Shown here one piece after another: positions 37,248 to 45,483 of a stretch of 64,000 nucleotides of DNA. This DNA comes from Desulfobulbus rhabdoformis. Lineage in GTDB: Bacteria > Desulfobacterota > Desulfobulbia > Desulfobulbales > Desulfobulbaceae. Below the pieces are notes generated by a model. It made no database searches. It worked only from the letters and a program-made list of their open reading frames with translations, and was not told where the DNA came from. Made by a program: the position numbers and the translations under genes. Where the stretch lies: assembly GCF_016919065.1 (NCBI RefSeq), contig NZ_JAFFQA010000009.1:62001-126000 (forward strand), written 5' to 3'. Numbering within the stretch: the first letter of the stretch is position 1; each line of letters opens with the position of its first letter.

Positions 37248-37323
37248 GGGCGAATAGCTCAGCTGGGAGAGCATCGGCCTTACAAGCCGAGGGTCACAGG
37301 TTCGAGCCCTGTTTCGCCCACCA
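37248..37323 (+). tRNA. tRNA-Val (anticodon TAC), copy 1
   Basis: This 76-nt tRNA has acceptor GGGCGAA/TTCGCCC, discriminator A and an encoded CCA. The anticodon stem TCGGC/GCCGA encloses CTTACAA. T-loop GTTCGAGCC is standard. Confidence 0.97.
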
Positions 37324-37331
37324 TACATACT

Positions 37332-37408
37332 GGGGTCGTAGTTCAGTTGGTTAGAATGCCGGCCTGTCACGCCGGAGGTCGCGAGTTCGAGTCTCGTCGG
37401 CCCCGCCA
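37332..37408 (+). tRNA. tRNA-Asp (anticodon GTC), copy 1
   Basis: This 77-nt tRNA has acceptor GGGGTCG/CGGCCCC with one G-U pair, discriminator G and an encoded CCA. The anticodon loop CTGTCAC gives GTC. It is 8 nt after tRNA-Val and presumably cotranscribed. Confidence 0.97.
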
Positions 37409-37417
37409 GTATATAGA

Positions 37418-37447
37418 GGGTAGTTGGAGAAATCCAGCTACCCTTTT
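37418..37447 (+). terminator. Intrinsic terminator of tRNA cassette 1
   Basis: GGGTAGTTGGA pairs with TCCAGCTACCC (11 bp, one G-U) around a GAAA loop, followed by TTTT. Confidence 0.85.
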
Positions 37448-37535
37448 CTCCCTCAAGGCGGGAGGAAAAATGGTTTGCCTCTTCATAACTCACTGAGGAT
37501 ACAGAAAGTTTCAGCAAACCATAACAAAAAATAGA

Positions 37536-37564
37536 TTGACAAAGCGAGCGGATTCAAGTATAAT
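37536..37564 (+). promoter_or_regulatory. Consensus sigma-70 promoter of tRNA cassette 2
   Basis: A perfect TTGACA (37536-37541) and a perfect TATAAT (37559-37564) are separated by 17 bp. The tRNA starts 14 nt downstream. Confidence 0.88.
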
Positions 37565-37578
37565 TTTCGCATTTGCTG

Positions 37579-37654
37579 GGGCGAATAGCTCAGCTGGGAG
37601 AGCATCGGCCTTACAAGCCGAGGGTCACAGGTTCGAGCCCTGTTTCGCCCACCA
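37579..37654 (+). tRNA. tRNA-Val (anticodon TAC), copy 2
   Basis: The sequence is identical to the copy at 37248-37323, including the encoded CCA. It is driven by a consensus promoter at 37536-37564. Confidence 0.97.
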
Positions 37655-37663
37655 TACCATACT

Positions 37664-37740
37664 GGGGTCGTAGTTCAGTTGGTTAGAATGCCGGCCTGTC
37701 ACGCCGGAGGTCGCGAGTTCGAGTCTCGTCGGCCCCGCCA
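37664..37740 (+). tRNA. tRNA-Asp (anticodon GTC), copy 2
   Basis: The sequence is identical to the copy at 37332-37408, including the encoded CCA. Confidence 0.97.
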
Positions 37741-37749
37741 GTATATAGA

Positions 37750-37782
37750 GGGTAGTTGGAGAAATCCAGCTACCCTTTTTTT
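37750..37782 (+). terminator. Intrinsic terminator of tRNA cassette 2
   Basis: It has the same 11-bp stem and GAAA loop as the first cassette but a longer T-run (8 T), so it is the stronger of the two. Confidence 0.88.
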
Positions 37783-37823
37783 ATTCCTGAATAAAGGATA
37801 CGTTGTTCAACGTTTTTCCGCCG

Positions 37824-37836
37824 TCACGGATTCAAG
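37824..37836. repeat. Copy of the dispersed CCTGAATCCGTGAC motif
   Basis: TCACGGATTCAAG, preceded by CCG, is the complement of the consensus with one change. It lies between the tRNA terminator and the hemerythrin gene. Confidence 0.5.
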
Positions 37837-38005
37837 TTATTTTTTTTTAGCAAGGCAACACATTTTAATTGTTGAAGATTTTAAAAAGGTGTACAAGTCA
37901 CAGCAGAGGATCGCTCAACACGGGCTCACCTCACCAAACAACCCCTTTGCTGTGCTTGGTTCCCCCCAATTCGGCAAAGGGGTTTTCTTTTGCTTTTATT
38001 TTGTT

Positions 38006-38425
38006 ATGGAAACATTTGTCTGGAAAAAATCATATCTGACCGGCATTGCCCAAATTGACCGGGAACACCACCACATGCTCGAACTGATCAATGTTATGTA
38101 TTCTGCCCTGAGAAAAGGGGCGAGTCCTCATGAGGTCATTGAGCACTGTCATGAACTGGTAGCCTTTACTGAATTCCATTTTCAAAACGAAGAAAAATAC
38201 ATGGCCTCGATTCACTATCAGTCCATGGCCGACCATCATGCAGAGCATCGACGGCTCATGATGAAAGCCCACGCCTTTCTCCATGGGCTTGAATCAAATT
38301 TCCCCAAACAAAACACCGGAATATTTCATATTTTGCGTGAAATTTTTGTTGATCATATTCAAAATGAGGACAGAGTGCTGGGGCGGGCCTACCGTGAAGC
38401 TGTTATTCATCGGGTAGCCGCCTAA
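38006..38425 (+). CDS. Bacteriohemerythrin
   Basis: A 139-aa four-helix O2-binding di-iron protein. All hemerythrin ligand motifs are present in order: IDREHHHML, then HCHELVAFTEFHFQNEEKYM, HHAEHRRL and the late DHIQNED. By family it stores, carries or senses oxygen, which suits an anaerobe meeting microoxic conditions. The start is placed at the ATG where homology begins (METFVW). No convincing ribosome-binding site precedes it, and the frame extends upstream into tRNA-Asp without biological meaning. Confidence 0.92.
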   Translation: METFVWKKSYLTGIAQIDREHHHMLELINVMYSALRKGASPHEVIEHCHELVAFTEFHFQNEEKYMASIHYQSMADHHAEHRRLMMKAHAFLHGLESNFPKQNTGIFHILREIFVDHIQNEDRVLGRAYREAVIHRVAA

Positions 38426-38520
38426 GGTTTTCTCCGGCACATATTCCTCTTCTTTGTTTTTCCTTCTCACCAAAGATATTTCCCGTGTCGAGGCGTATCT
38501 AGGGGCCGACCAAAACTGAA

Positions 38521-38653
38521 GGGAATCTTGAATAATTGCTTTTTCTGCCAATCCCCCGGAGTCTGGCGCTTACCTCGTCACGCTTAAAATTTTATCCTCG
38601 GAGGTAAGCGAAGACTCCAGGTAAGCGTAGACTCCGGGTAAGCCCCGCCCCCA
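38521..38653. repeat. MITE-like element, copy 2, one end missing, with 17-bp tandem units
   Basis: The element begins with GGGAATCTTGAATAATTGC, the inverted form of the right end of the copies at 8886 and 53993. Its interior contains the inverted unit seen at 8886 and an AAAATTTTATCCTCGGA block shared with 53993. From 38603 three 17-bp tandem units start with GGTAAGCG (38603, 38620, 38637), the third diverged. No opposite terminus is found. It lies between the hemerythrin and EamA genes. Confidence 0.8.
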
Positions 38654-38724
38654 AATAGACCGTTTCTGGATGGGCACGAATCTACGTCTGCGACCTCCCT
38701 AGCCGCACTCTTTGCCCTCCGCAA

Positions 38725-39678
38725 TCACTTACCTTGAGCAAGCACCTTTTCTTCTTCGGTATTCTTTCCCCTTCCCCTCTGCTTAACTTTCCCCGGCTCT
38801 CGCGCATACCAAAGCAAACCAAGAGAGCAACCGACAATACCTGTTATTTCCCAGGGACTTAAATTCTCCTTGAGCACGATCCAGGCCAGTACGGCAGTAG
38901 TCACCGGAACAAAGGACATGAACAAGGCAACGGGAATAGTGCCAAGATGACGAATGGCATAGGCCACACACATAAGCGCAATAACATTGACGATCCCCCC
39001 TTGATAAACCGCCTGAACTGCCATATCGTGGTACTTAGCTTCTGCTATTCCCGAGGGAAAAACAAACCATAAAGGTGTAAATATCAGGACATTAACCACA
39101 GGAACAATCACTAACACATCCTGCCAGTTAATTTTCCAGAGTCGGATGCCAGTCATGTGAAAGGTGTAACAGAGAGCGGCAGTCAAAAGCAGGAACATTC
39201 CTGTAAGCTGGCTCCCTGAGACTGAAAAATTTCCTGTCATAACAAGGTTGGATAAAAAAATCAGACCAATGGCTCCGTAGCGGTGAAGTGCTATTTTCTG
39301 GTGGAAGACAAGCCAGGCCATCACAGCTCCCATGACCGGGAGCATACCATTGACAAGAACACCGGCATGGGCTGCGTTAATGACCTTTAACCCATAAAAG
39401 GAAAGCATGGTGTAGGGAAACCCCACCCCAAGTCCAATCACAAGATACTGGAACAGGCTGTAGCGACGCCAGGGGTAACGAAACACCGCCGGAGCAACTA
39501 GTATAAACGCTGTCCAGTAACGAAGCATCGTGATATCAGATGGTTGCAACTGAGTATGCACACCGAAACGAGAAAGAGTAATCCAGCCGGACCAGATAAA
39601 GACCACGGCAATACCAGCAATATAAGGTTTCAACGTATTCATGGGCTGTGGATTACTCTGAATCACCTGTACTGACAA
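38725..39678 (-). CDS. EamA/DMT family transporter
   Basis: A 317-aa drug/metabolite transporter of the 10-TM EamA type with two repeated halves of five helices (IAGIAVVFIWSGWI starts the first; FLLLTAALCYTFHM the second). The tail is short and charged. By family it moves amino acids or other metabolites across the inner membrane; substrate unknown. The start chosen is a TTG with GAGGAG 6 nt upstream. An ATG 12 codons later (39642) lacks a ribosome-binding site but would also be a plausible start. It is divergent from selO, 108 bp away. Confidence 0.88.
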   Translation of the reverse strand: MSVQVIQSNPQPMNTLKPYIAGIAVVFIWSGWITLSRFGVHTQLQPSDITMLRYWTAFILVAPAVFRYPWRRYSLFQYLVIGLGVGFPYTMLSFYGLKVINAAHAGVLVNGMLPVMGAVMAWLVFHQKIALHRYGAIGLIFLSNLVMTGNFSVSGSQLTGMFLLLTAALCYTFHMTGIRLWKINWQDVLVIVPVVNVLIFTPLWFVFPSGIAEAKYHDMAVQAVYQGGIVNVIALMCVAYAIRHLGTIPVALFMSFVPVTTAVLAWIVLKENLSPWEITGIVGCSLGLLWYAREPGKVKQRGRGKNTEEEKVLAQGK

Positions 39679-39786
39679 GCTCTTCTCCTCGTGGTGAACA
39701 GATTTTGTTTTTCCGATGAGGATAAGTTTATGCTGCTGGCTCTCCTTTGAGTTGACCGCCCAGCGGCACCCACATGGGAGGAAACC

Positions 39787-41397
39787 ATGACTCGAGCACT
39801 TAACGTATCTCATCGCTCTCTTGAGCAGTTAGTTTTTGACAACCGTTTTACCCGAGAACTGCCAGCCGATGCACAGACCACCAATACCAGGCGCCAGGTT
39901 GAAAAGGCATGCTACTCAAGGGTTCAGCCTACTCCTGTGCAGGCACCAGAACTCGTTGCCTACTCGAAAGAGGCGGCCGCCTTACTCGATCTTCAACCAA
40001 AAGATGTTGCGAGACCAGCCTTCTCTCAAATCTTCTCCGGAAATACTCTGCTTCCTGGCATGGATTCCCATGCCATGTGTTACGGCGGGCATCAATTTGG
40101 GAACTGGGCAGGCCAACTCGGTGATGGACGCGCTATCAACCTTGGCGAGGTGGTGAATCAGCAGGGGGAACATTGGATGCTGCAACTGAAAGGCGCTGGC
40201 CCCACCCCCTATTCCCGCGGCGCAGACGGCCTGGCGGTTCTGCGGTCTTCCCTGCGTGAATTTCTCTGCTCTGAGGCCATGTATCATCTTGGAGTGCCGA
40301 CTACACGCGCGCTCAGCCTAATACTCAGCGGCGAATCGGTCATGCGGGATATGTTCTATGACGGGCACCCCGCCCTGGAGCCAGGTGCGGTGGTCTGTCG
40401 CCTTGCGCCCTCTTTTCTCCGTTTCGGCAATTTTGAAATTTTAGCCGCTCGAGGCGATCTCACGACACTGAAACAGCTTGTCGAAGTCACCATCAATCAT
40501 CATTTCCCCCAGTTTGCTCCAGCGACTCCAGAGCATATTCTTGCCTGGTTTGAGCATGTCTGCCGCCTCACGGCTCAGCTGATGGTCGAGTGGCTGCGAG
40601 TGGGCTTTGTTCATGGGGTTATGAACACCGACAACATGTCAATCCTGGGACTCACTATTGACTATGGCCCCTATGGATGGCTTGAGGATTACGATCCCAC
40701 CTGGACTCCCAACACCACCGACGCCATGGGCAGGAGGTACTGCTTCGGCAGACAGGCACAGATCGCACACTGGAACCTTGCCAGACTTGCCGATGCCATT
40801 CATCCGCTGATTGCCCAGAGCGCTCCGCTCGAAGAGATCCTTCGTTCGTATCCTCATCTCTTCACCCAGTCCTGGCAGGAAATGATGGCCAACAAACTGG
40901 GATTACAGGTGTTTATTCCCGCAACTGATCAGCGCCTGGTGGAAGACCTCCTGGCGCTCCTTCCCCAGATCGAAACGGATATGACGCATTTTTTTAGAAA
41001 ACTTGCGGAGGTCCCCCTTGTTGTCGATCGTGATCAGGATCGTCTGGCACCTCTTATGGACGCTTTTTATCAACCCAAACAACTTGACGAAAATATTCGT
41101 GAAAAATTTAGCCAGTGGCTTGCCCGTTACGCAAATCGCCTCTGTGAGCAGCCTGAAGCCGGGCGAGGACGCAAGGAGCGCATGAACCTGGTGAATCCCA
41201 AATTTGTTTTACGCAATTATCTTGCCCAACTCGCAATTGATAAAGTGGGAGAAGGTGATTTTTCTCTTGTAAATAAACTGCTTGAGGTGTTACGCCATCC
41301 CTATGAGGAACAACCGGATATGGAGGAGTTTGCCCGTAAACGTCCGGAATGGGCCAGGTATAGACCGGGCTGTTCGATGCTCTCGTGTAGTTCTTAA
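39787..41397 (+). CDS. selO: Protein adenylyltransferase SelO (YdiU/UPF0061)
   Basis: A 536-aa pseudokinase-fold enzyme that transfers AMP to proteins. Family blocks are all present: CYGGHQFGNWAGQLGDGRA, the lysine-containing LQLKGAGPTPYSRGADG, and the metal-binding NTDNM (280-284) with Asp292 in TIDYGPYGW. The C-terminus CSMLSCSS matches the conserved redox Cys tail, where eukaryotes carry selenocysteine. GGAGG lies well placed before the ATG. By family it acts in redox stress. Confidence 0.96.
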   Translation: MTRALNVSHRSLEQLVFDNRFTRELPADAQTTNTRRQVEKACYSRVQPTPVQAPELVAYSKEAAALLDLQPKDVARPAFSQIFSGNTLLPGMDSHAMCYGGHQFGNWAGQLGDGRAINLGEVVNQQGEHWMLQLKGAGPTPYSRGADGLAVLRSSLREFLCSEAMYHLGVPTTRALSLILSGESVMRDMFYDGHPALEPGAVVCRLAPSFLRFGNFEILAARGDLTTLKQLVEVTINHHFPQFAPATPEHILAWFEHVCRLTAQLMVEWLRVGFVHGVMNTDNMSILGLTIDYGPYGWLEDYDPTWTPNTTDAMGRRYCFGRQAQIAHWNLARLADAIHPLIAQSAPLEEILRSYPHLFTQSWQEMMANKLGLQVFIPATDQRLVEDLLALLPQIETDMTHFFRKLAEVPLVVDRDQDRLAPLMDAFYQPKQLDENIREKFSQWLARYANRLCEQPEAGRGRKERMNLVNPKFVLRNYLAQLAIDKVGEGDFSLVNKLLEVLRHPYEEQPDMEEFARKRPEWARYRPGCSMLSCSS

Positions 41398-41478
41398 AAG
41401 CATCCATCGACAAAAAACAAATTAATTCCTGCACCCGACTCCGTTTCAGGAGCGTGGTTGGGCGAAGAGGAACAGAGC

Positions 41479-42129
41479 ATGGTACAAGAAGCAAAAAACT
41501 GGCAGGCTGTATTCTTTGATTTCGACGGGGTGATCGCAGATTCGACCGCAGTCAAAATCGAAGCCTTTCGCACCCTGTTCACCTCCTTCGGACCTGAGGT
41601 TCAGGAGGCCGTGGTCAACTATCATCTCGAAAACGGCGGCATGCCCCGACACGACAAAATACGCCACTGCTATGCCCAGTTTGTAGGCCGCCCACTTGAA
41701 GAGACTCTCATTGCACTCGAGTGTGAGAAATTTGCTGATATGGTGCGCGATGCCGTTATCGCAGCCCCCTTGATTCCGGGGGCTGCGGAAACCTTACAGT
41801 TGCTCAAAGCACAAACCATCCCCTGCTTTGTTGTCTCAGGTACTCCTCATGATGAGATGAACGCAATTGTTCAGGCCAAAGGTCTTCACGAATATTTTGT
41901 TGAAGTGCATGGTTCTCCACGTAAAAAGCCAATGGTGGTGGCCGATATTCTACAGAGGTATACCTTTTCCCCAACTTCCTGTCTTTTTGTTGGCGATGCC
42001 ATGGCAGATTACCAGGCAGCCCGGGAGAATGGTTTAGACTTTCTTGGCATTGTTCCTCCTGGGAAGGAGTCTCTTTTCCCTGCCCACACCGTCATTGCCC
42101 AGAGGGTCCAGCTCCCATCCCCACTCTGA
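41479..42129 (+). CDS. HAD superfamily hydrolase
   Basis: A 216-aa HAD phosphatase with motif I DFDGVIADS (nucleophile and acid-base Asp), motif II FVVSGTP, the motif III lysine (RKKPMV) and motif IV GDAMADYQAA. The cap is the helical C1 type. By family it removes phosphate from a small metabolite (phosphoglycolate phosphatase or beta-phosphoglucomutase-like). The substrate cannot be read. The ATG start has GAGGAA 7 nt upstream; a TTG 7 codons earlier also has AGGAG and is the alternative. Confidence 0.88.
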   Translation: MVQEAKNWQAVFFDFDGVIADSTAVKIEAFRTLFTSFGPEVQEAVVNYHLENGGMPRHDKIRHCYAQFVGRPLEETLIALECEKFADMVRDAVIAAPLIPGAAETLQLLKAQTIPCFVVSGTPHDEMNAIVQAKGLHEYFVEVHGSPRKKPMVVADILQRYTFSPTSCLFVGDAMADYQAARENGLDFLGIVPPGKESLFPAHTVIAQRVQLPSPL

Positions 42130-42191
42130 CGAGAAATCCTGGCGAAGAGCCAGGCATCTCTGAGCAAGCCACTCCCGCAACGAGGTTCACC

Positions 42192-42220
42192 TTGACACTC
42201 TGGGTTAGTTTTTCTATACA
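42192..42220 (+). promoter_or_regulatory. Sigma-70 promoter of the thiamine salvage operon
   Basis: A perfect TTGACA (42192-42197) and TATACA (42215-42220) are separated by 17 bp. The expected start near 42227 leaves a leader of about 150 nt before thiM. Confidence 0.75.
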
Positions 42221-42236
42221 CAGAGATTAAGCTTTG

Positions 42237-42314
42237 CGGCAGAGGCCCTTGCCCCATTCTCTTCGTTGCGCCAATTTTTTATTCTGGAGAGCCTGTTCTG
42301 CCGATTGTTTTTTT
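42237..42314 (+). promoter_or_regulatory. thiM leader: terminator-like long-range hairpin
   Basis: CGGCAGAGGC (42237-42246) can pair with GCCTGTTCTGCCG (42291-42303) with a 3-nt bulge, and a run of 7 T begins at 42308. This resembles an attenuator in the untranslated leader. The conserved TPP riboswitch boxes were looked for and are absent. Confidence 0.4.
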
Positions 42315-42378
42315 GCTGGGGTGGCTTGAATGATCCATTCAGTTCTCCCTGCTTTACTATGACCGCCAGAGGCCAGAC

Positions 42379-43185
42379 ATGACCCAATTTGCCGGAAAAA
42401 CTGCTGACAATCTGCAAAAAATCAGGGAAAGCAAACCCTTGATTCACAACATCACCAACTTTGTTGTCATGAACTATACAGCCAATGCATTATTGGCTGC
42501 CGGTGCTTCACCGGTCATGGCCCATGCAGACAGTGAGGTTGAGGAGATGGTGGACCTGGCCAGTGGTCTAGTGCTCAATATCGGCACCTTGACGGACAGC
42601 TGGGTCAACACCATGATAAAAGCCGGTCGCCGGGCCGTGGAGCTTGATAAGCCCATCATTCTTGATCCGGTGGGTGCCGGTGCCACCCAGTTACGGACCA
42701 ACGCGGTTAGGGCAATTTTAGCCCAGACCTGGGTGAGTATTATTCGTGGCAATGCCTCTGAAATTCTCGCACTCCGGGGGCTGAATTTTGGCTCAAAAGG
42801 GGTGGATAGCGTCAACAGTATTGAGGAGACTACAGGAGTCGCCATTGAGCTCGCCCGCGAACTTGGGACCACCCTGGCCATTACAGGCAAAAGCGACCTG
42901 GTCACGGATGGCCTAAGGAGTTTTCGTGTCCATGGAGGGCATGCGCTCATGCCCTATGTTACCGGGACCGGCTGTTCAGCCTCTGCACTTCTTGGTGCCT
43001 TTCATGCTGTGGACAAAGATCCGGTCTCTGCAGCAGCAACCGGTCTCGCCTTTTTTGCTATTGCCGGAGAAACAGCAGGCCGGGAGGCAAAAGGACCAGG
43101 CAGTTTTATGATCCACCTGCTCGATGCCCTCTACAATCTCAGTCCGGCAGAGGTAGAGTCCCGTTGCCGTATTGAAAAAATCTAA
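42379..43185 (+). CDS. thiM: Hydroxyethylthiazole kinase
   Basis: The 268-aa ribokinase-like enzyme carries the family signature HNITNFVVMNYTANALLAAGASPVMAHA. The C-terminal catalytic region includes TGTGCSASALLGAF, with the Cys and anion-hole glycines. By family it phosphorylates the thiazole alcohol (HET) for thiamine salvage in the cytoplasm. It is the first gene of a six-gene operon and ends 6 bp before thiE. Confidence 0.96.
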   Translation: MTQFAGKTADNLQKIRESKPLIHNITNFVVMNYTANALLAAGASPVMAHADSEVEEMVDLASGLVLNIGTLTDSWVNTMIKAGRRAVELDKPIILDPVGAGATQLRTNAVRAILAQTWVSIIRGNASEILALRGLNFGSKGVDSVNSIEETTGVAIELARELGTTLAITGKSDLVTDGLRSFRVHGGHALMPYVTGTGCSASALLGAFHAVDKDPVSAAATGLAFFAIAGETAGREAKGPGSFMIHLLDALYNLSPAEVESRCRIEKI

Positions 43186-43191
43186 TTCTCC

Positions 43192-43866
43192 ATGATCGAT
43201 CTCTCCCTCTACCTGGTGACCGACCGGCGACTATCCTCTGGTCGCGATACTGTGAATGTGGTGGCGGCTGCCTTGCGCGGTGGGGTGAGTTGCGTACAAC
43301 TTCGCGAAAAGCAGGCCAATACAAGGGAATTCATGGAAGAGGCACGGGCCGTAAAGACCCTGCTCGACAGCTTGGAACAGCCCGTCACCCTGATTATCAA
43401 TGATCGTTTGGATGTTGCCATGGCCGTCCAGGCAGACGGGGTACACCTGGGGCAAAACGACATGCATATCACCGACGCACGCAGGCTTGTGGGTGATACC
43501 ATGATTATAGGTATATCCGCAGAATGCATAGAGGATGCCCTTGCGGCCGAACGAGCTGGTGCAGACTATTTGGGTATAAGCCCGGTATACACGACACCGA
43601 CCAAAACCGACACAGCAGCGCCTCTCGGACTTTCAGGACTTCGTCAAATCAGGCAGGCAGTCTCCTTACCCCTGGTGGGAATTGGTGGCATCAACAACGA
43701 GAATGCGCTTGATGTTCTAGGCGCTGGTGCCGACGGGGTCGCTGTGGTCTCCGCCATTGTCAGCGCCCCCTGCCCGCGCAGTGCGGCCGCCTCGCTGGCC
43801 CGGGAAATCAAACGGTTTAAAGCAGAACACCCCAAAGGAATGCATCCTGCCCCCTGCGAGTACTAA
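43192..43866 (+). CDS. thiE: Thiamine-phosphate synthase
   Basis: A 224-aa TIM-barrel enzyme that joins HMP-pyrophosphate and thiazole phosphate to give thiamine phosphate. Family motifs are present: LYLVTDR, QLREKQANTREF, IINDRLDVAMAVQADGVHLGQNDM, SAECIEDALAAERAGADYLGISPVY and GIGGINNENA. It lies between thiM and thiD on the same strand. The ATG has no strong ribosome-binding site, fitting coupling to thiM 6 bp upstream. Confidence 0.96.
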   Translation: MIDLSLYLVTDRRLSSGRDTVNVVAAALRGGVSCVQLREKQANTREFMEEARAVKTLLDSLEQPVTLIINDRLDVAMAVQADGVHLGQNDMHITDARRLVGDTMIIGISAECIEDALAAERAGADYLGISPVYTTPTKTDTAAPLGLSGLRQIRQAVSLPLVGIGGINNENALDVLGAGADGVAVVSAIVSAPCPRSAAASLAREIKRFKAEHPKGMHPAPCEY

Positions 43867-43903
43867 GCGCGACCCACACAACCATCCCCGTACAAAGGAA
43901 CCC

Positions 43904-44722
43904 ATGAACGCCGAGAAAGTCTACAACAGAGTTCTGACCATCGCCGGATCGGACAGCGGCGGTGGCGCCGGTATCCAGGCTGACTTAAAAACAATCAGCG
44001 CCAACGGTTGCTACGCCATGAGTGTCATCACAGCACTCACCGCTCAAAACACCGTGGGCGTCAGCGGGATTCATGCCGTTCCTGTAGATTTTGTTGCCGC
44101 CCAGATGGAGGCCGTGCTCTCGGACATAGGCGTCGACGCAGTCAAGATTGGGATGCTTTTTTCCCCTGAACTTATTGAAACCGTTGCCAGTCAGCTCAAA
44201 AATTATGGTGTTCGCGCCATTATACTCGATCCGGTCATGGTGGCCCAAAGCGGGGATAAACTGCTCCAGGACGAGGCTATTGAAGCCCTGAAACAACATC
44301 TGATCCCTCTCGCTGAGCTGATTACGCCCAACCTGCCTGAAGCCGCCGTGCTGTTGGGGCAGGAAGAATTTTCCAGCGCCAAGGCAATCGAAGAGGCCAC
44401 CATGGAACTGATTTCCCTGGGCTGCCGCAATGTACTGATTAAAGGAGGCCACCTCGAAGGAGGCGCCAGTGATGACTGCCTTTATCTTGGAGCTGAAAAA
44501 CGGCTTGTCATCCTTCCTGGTGAACGAATTCCGACCCGAAACAACCATGGAACAGGGTGCACCTTAAGTGCAGCCATTGCCTCCTTTGTAGCCCGCGGTG
44601 AATCCATAGAAGAGGCTATCCGCAGTGCAAAAGAGTACATTGCAGGTGCTATCCGTGCCGGAGCCGAGTACACCATCGGCCAGGGACACGGCCCGGTCCA
44701 CCATTTTTACCGCTTCTTCTGA
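43904..44722 (+). CDS. thiD: Bifunctional hydroxymethylpyrimidine kinase/phosphomethylpyrimidine kinase
   Basis: A 272-aa ribokinase-family enzyme with the signature TIAGSDSGGGAGIQADLKT near the start, DPVMVAQSGDKLL in the middle and NNHGTGCTLSAAIAS at the active site. By family it phosphorylates HMP twice to HMP-PP. The ATG with AAAGGAA upstream is the start; the frame is open further back but that part overlaps thiE. Confidence 0.96.
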   Translation: MNAEKVYNRVLTIAGSDSGGGAGIQADLKTISANGCYAMSVITALTAQNTVGVSGIHAVPVDFVAAQMEAVLSDIGVDAVKIGMLFSPELIETVASQLKNYGVRAIILDPVMVAQSGDKLLQDEAIEALKQHLIPLAELITPNLPEAAVLLGQEEFSSAKAIEEATMELISLGCRNVLIKGGHLEGGASDDCLYLGAEKRLVILPGERIPTRNNHGTGCTLSAAIASFVARGESIEEAIRSAKEYIAGAIRAGAEYTIGQGHGPVHHFYRFF

Positions 44723-44739
44723 GCAGAAGGAGAAAGAGT

Positions 44740-45483
44740 TTGTTCCAACAGGCTCCGGAAATCTCACTGGAGCGGATTAGTCTTGCGTTCGCTGGCAAAC
44801 CTCTTTTTCACGAACTGAATCTGCGCCTGGCAGGCGGTCAGACCACCTGCATCCTGGGGCCCAGCGGCTGCGGCAAATCAACGCTTTTAAAACTGATCGC
44901 GGGTGTCTCGCCACTGCACTTTAGCGGCGACATCACCTTTTCCTCTGGCCTGGAACAGCATCCGGTTGCCTGGATGGGACAGAATGATCTCTTGCTTCCC
45001 TGGTTGAGTCTGCTTGACAACGTACTCTTAGGCCCGAGGTTGCGCCGTGAACGTACACCAGAGCAAGACGAAAAGGCGCGTGAACTCATCCAACAGGCGG
45101 GGCTCTCCGGCTACGAATCGGCATTACCTGGCACTCTCTCCGGCGGAATGCGCCAACGGGCCGCCCTGCTGCGTACGCTTATGGAAGGACGACAGATCCT
45201 GCTCATGGACGAGCCATTTTCCGCTCTGGACGCGCTGACCCGGGTTCGCCTACAAAATCTCTCAGCCGAGTTAACCCGGGGAGCAACGGTGATCTTGGTG
45301 ACCCATGACCCCATGGAGGCCTTGCGTCTTGGCCACCGTATCATCGTCCTTGCCGGTACCCCCATTGCGGTCGTGGAAGAGCTCATACCCGACACACCGC
45401 CGCCGCGTGAGGCGGGGACAACTCTGCTCAATACCCACTACGCCCATCTCCTCTCCCTCTTAATGCAGGGAGCACCCCAATGA
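44740..45483 (+). CDS. thiZ: ABC transporter ATP-binding protein, ThiZ-like
   Basis: The 247-aa ATPase has Walker A GPSGCGKST (40-48), Q-loop WMGQNDLLLPWLS, signature LSGGMRQRAALLRTL and Walker B ILLMDEPFSALD. It starts at a TTG with AAGGAG 7 nt upstream. The gene overlaps the permease start by 4 bp. Being in an operon with thiMED and a THI5/NMT1-like binding protein, it probably energises import of a thiamine pyrimidine precursor (formylaminopyrimidine or HMP). The symbol rests on context. Confidence 0.88.
   Translation: MFQQAPEISLERISLAFAGKPLFHELNLRLAGGQTTCILGPSGCGKSTLLKLIAGVSPLHFSGDITFSSGLEQHPVAWMGQNDLLLPWLSLLDNVLLGPRLRRERTPEQDEKARELIQQAGLSGYESALPGTLSGGMRQRAALLRTLMEGRQILLMDEPFSALDALTRVRLQNLSAELTRGATVILVTHDPMEALRLGHRIIVLAGTPIAVVEELIPDTPPPREAGTTLLNTHYAHLLSLLMQGAPQ

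Larger units (their letters stand above)
37246..37779 (+). repeat. Segmental duplication: two tRNA-Val/tRNA-Asp/terminator cassettes
   Basis: A unit of about 200 bp (37246-37447) is repeated at 37577-37779, including both tRNAs, the spacer and the terminator stem. The copies are offset by 331-332 bp and differ by one inserted base in the tRNA-tRNA spacer. The upstream promoters are not duplicated: each cassette has its own. Confidence 0.93.

Noticed and set aside
42130..42378. TPP riboswitch before thiM
   Set aside because: The conserved TPP core boxes are absent; only a hairpin with a T-run is seen.
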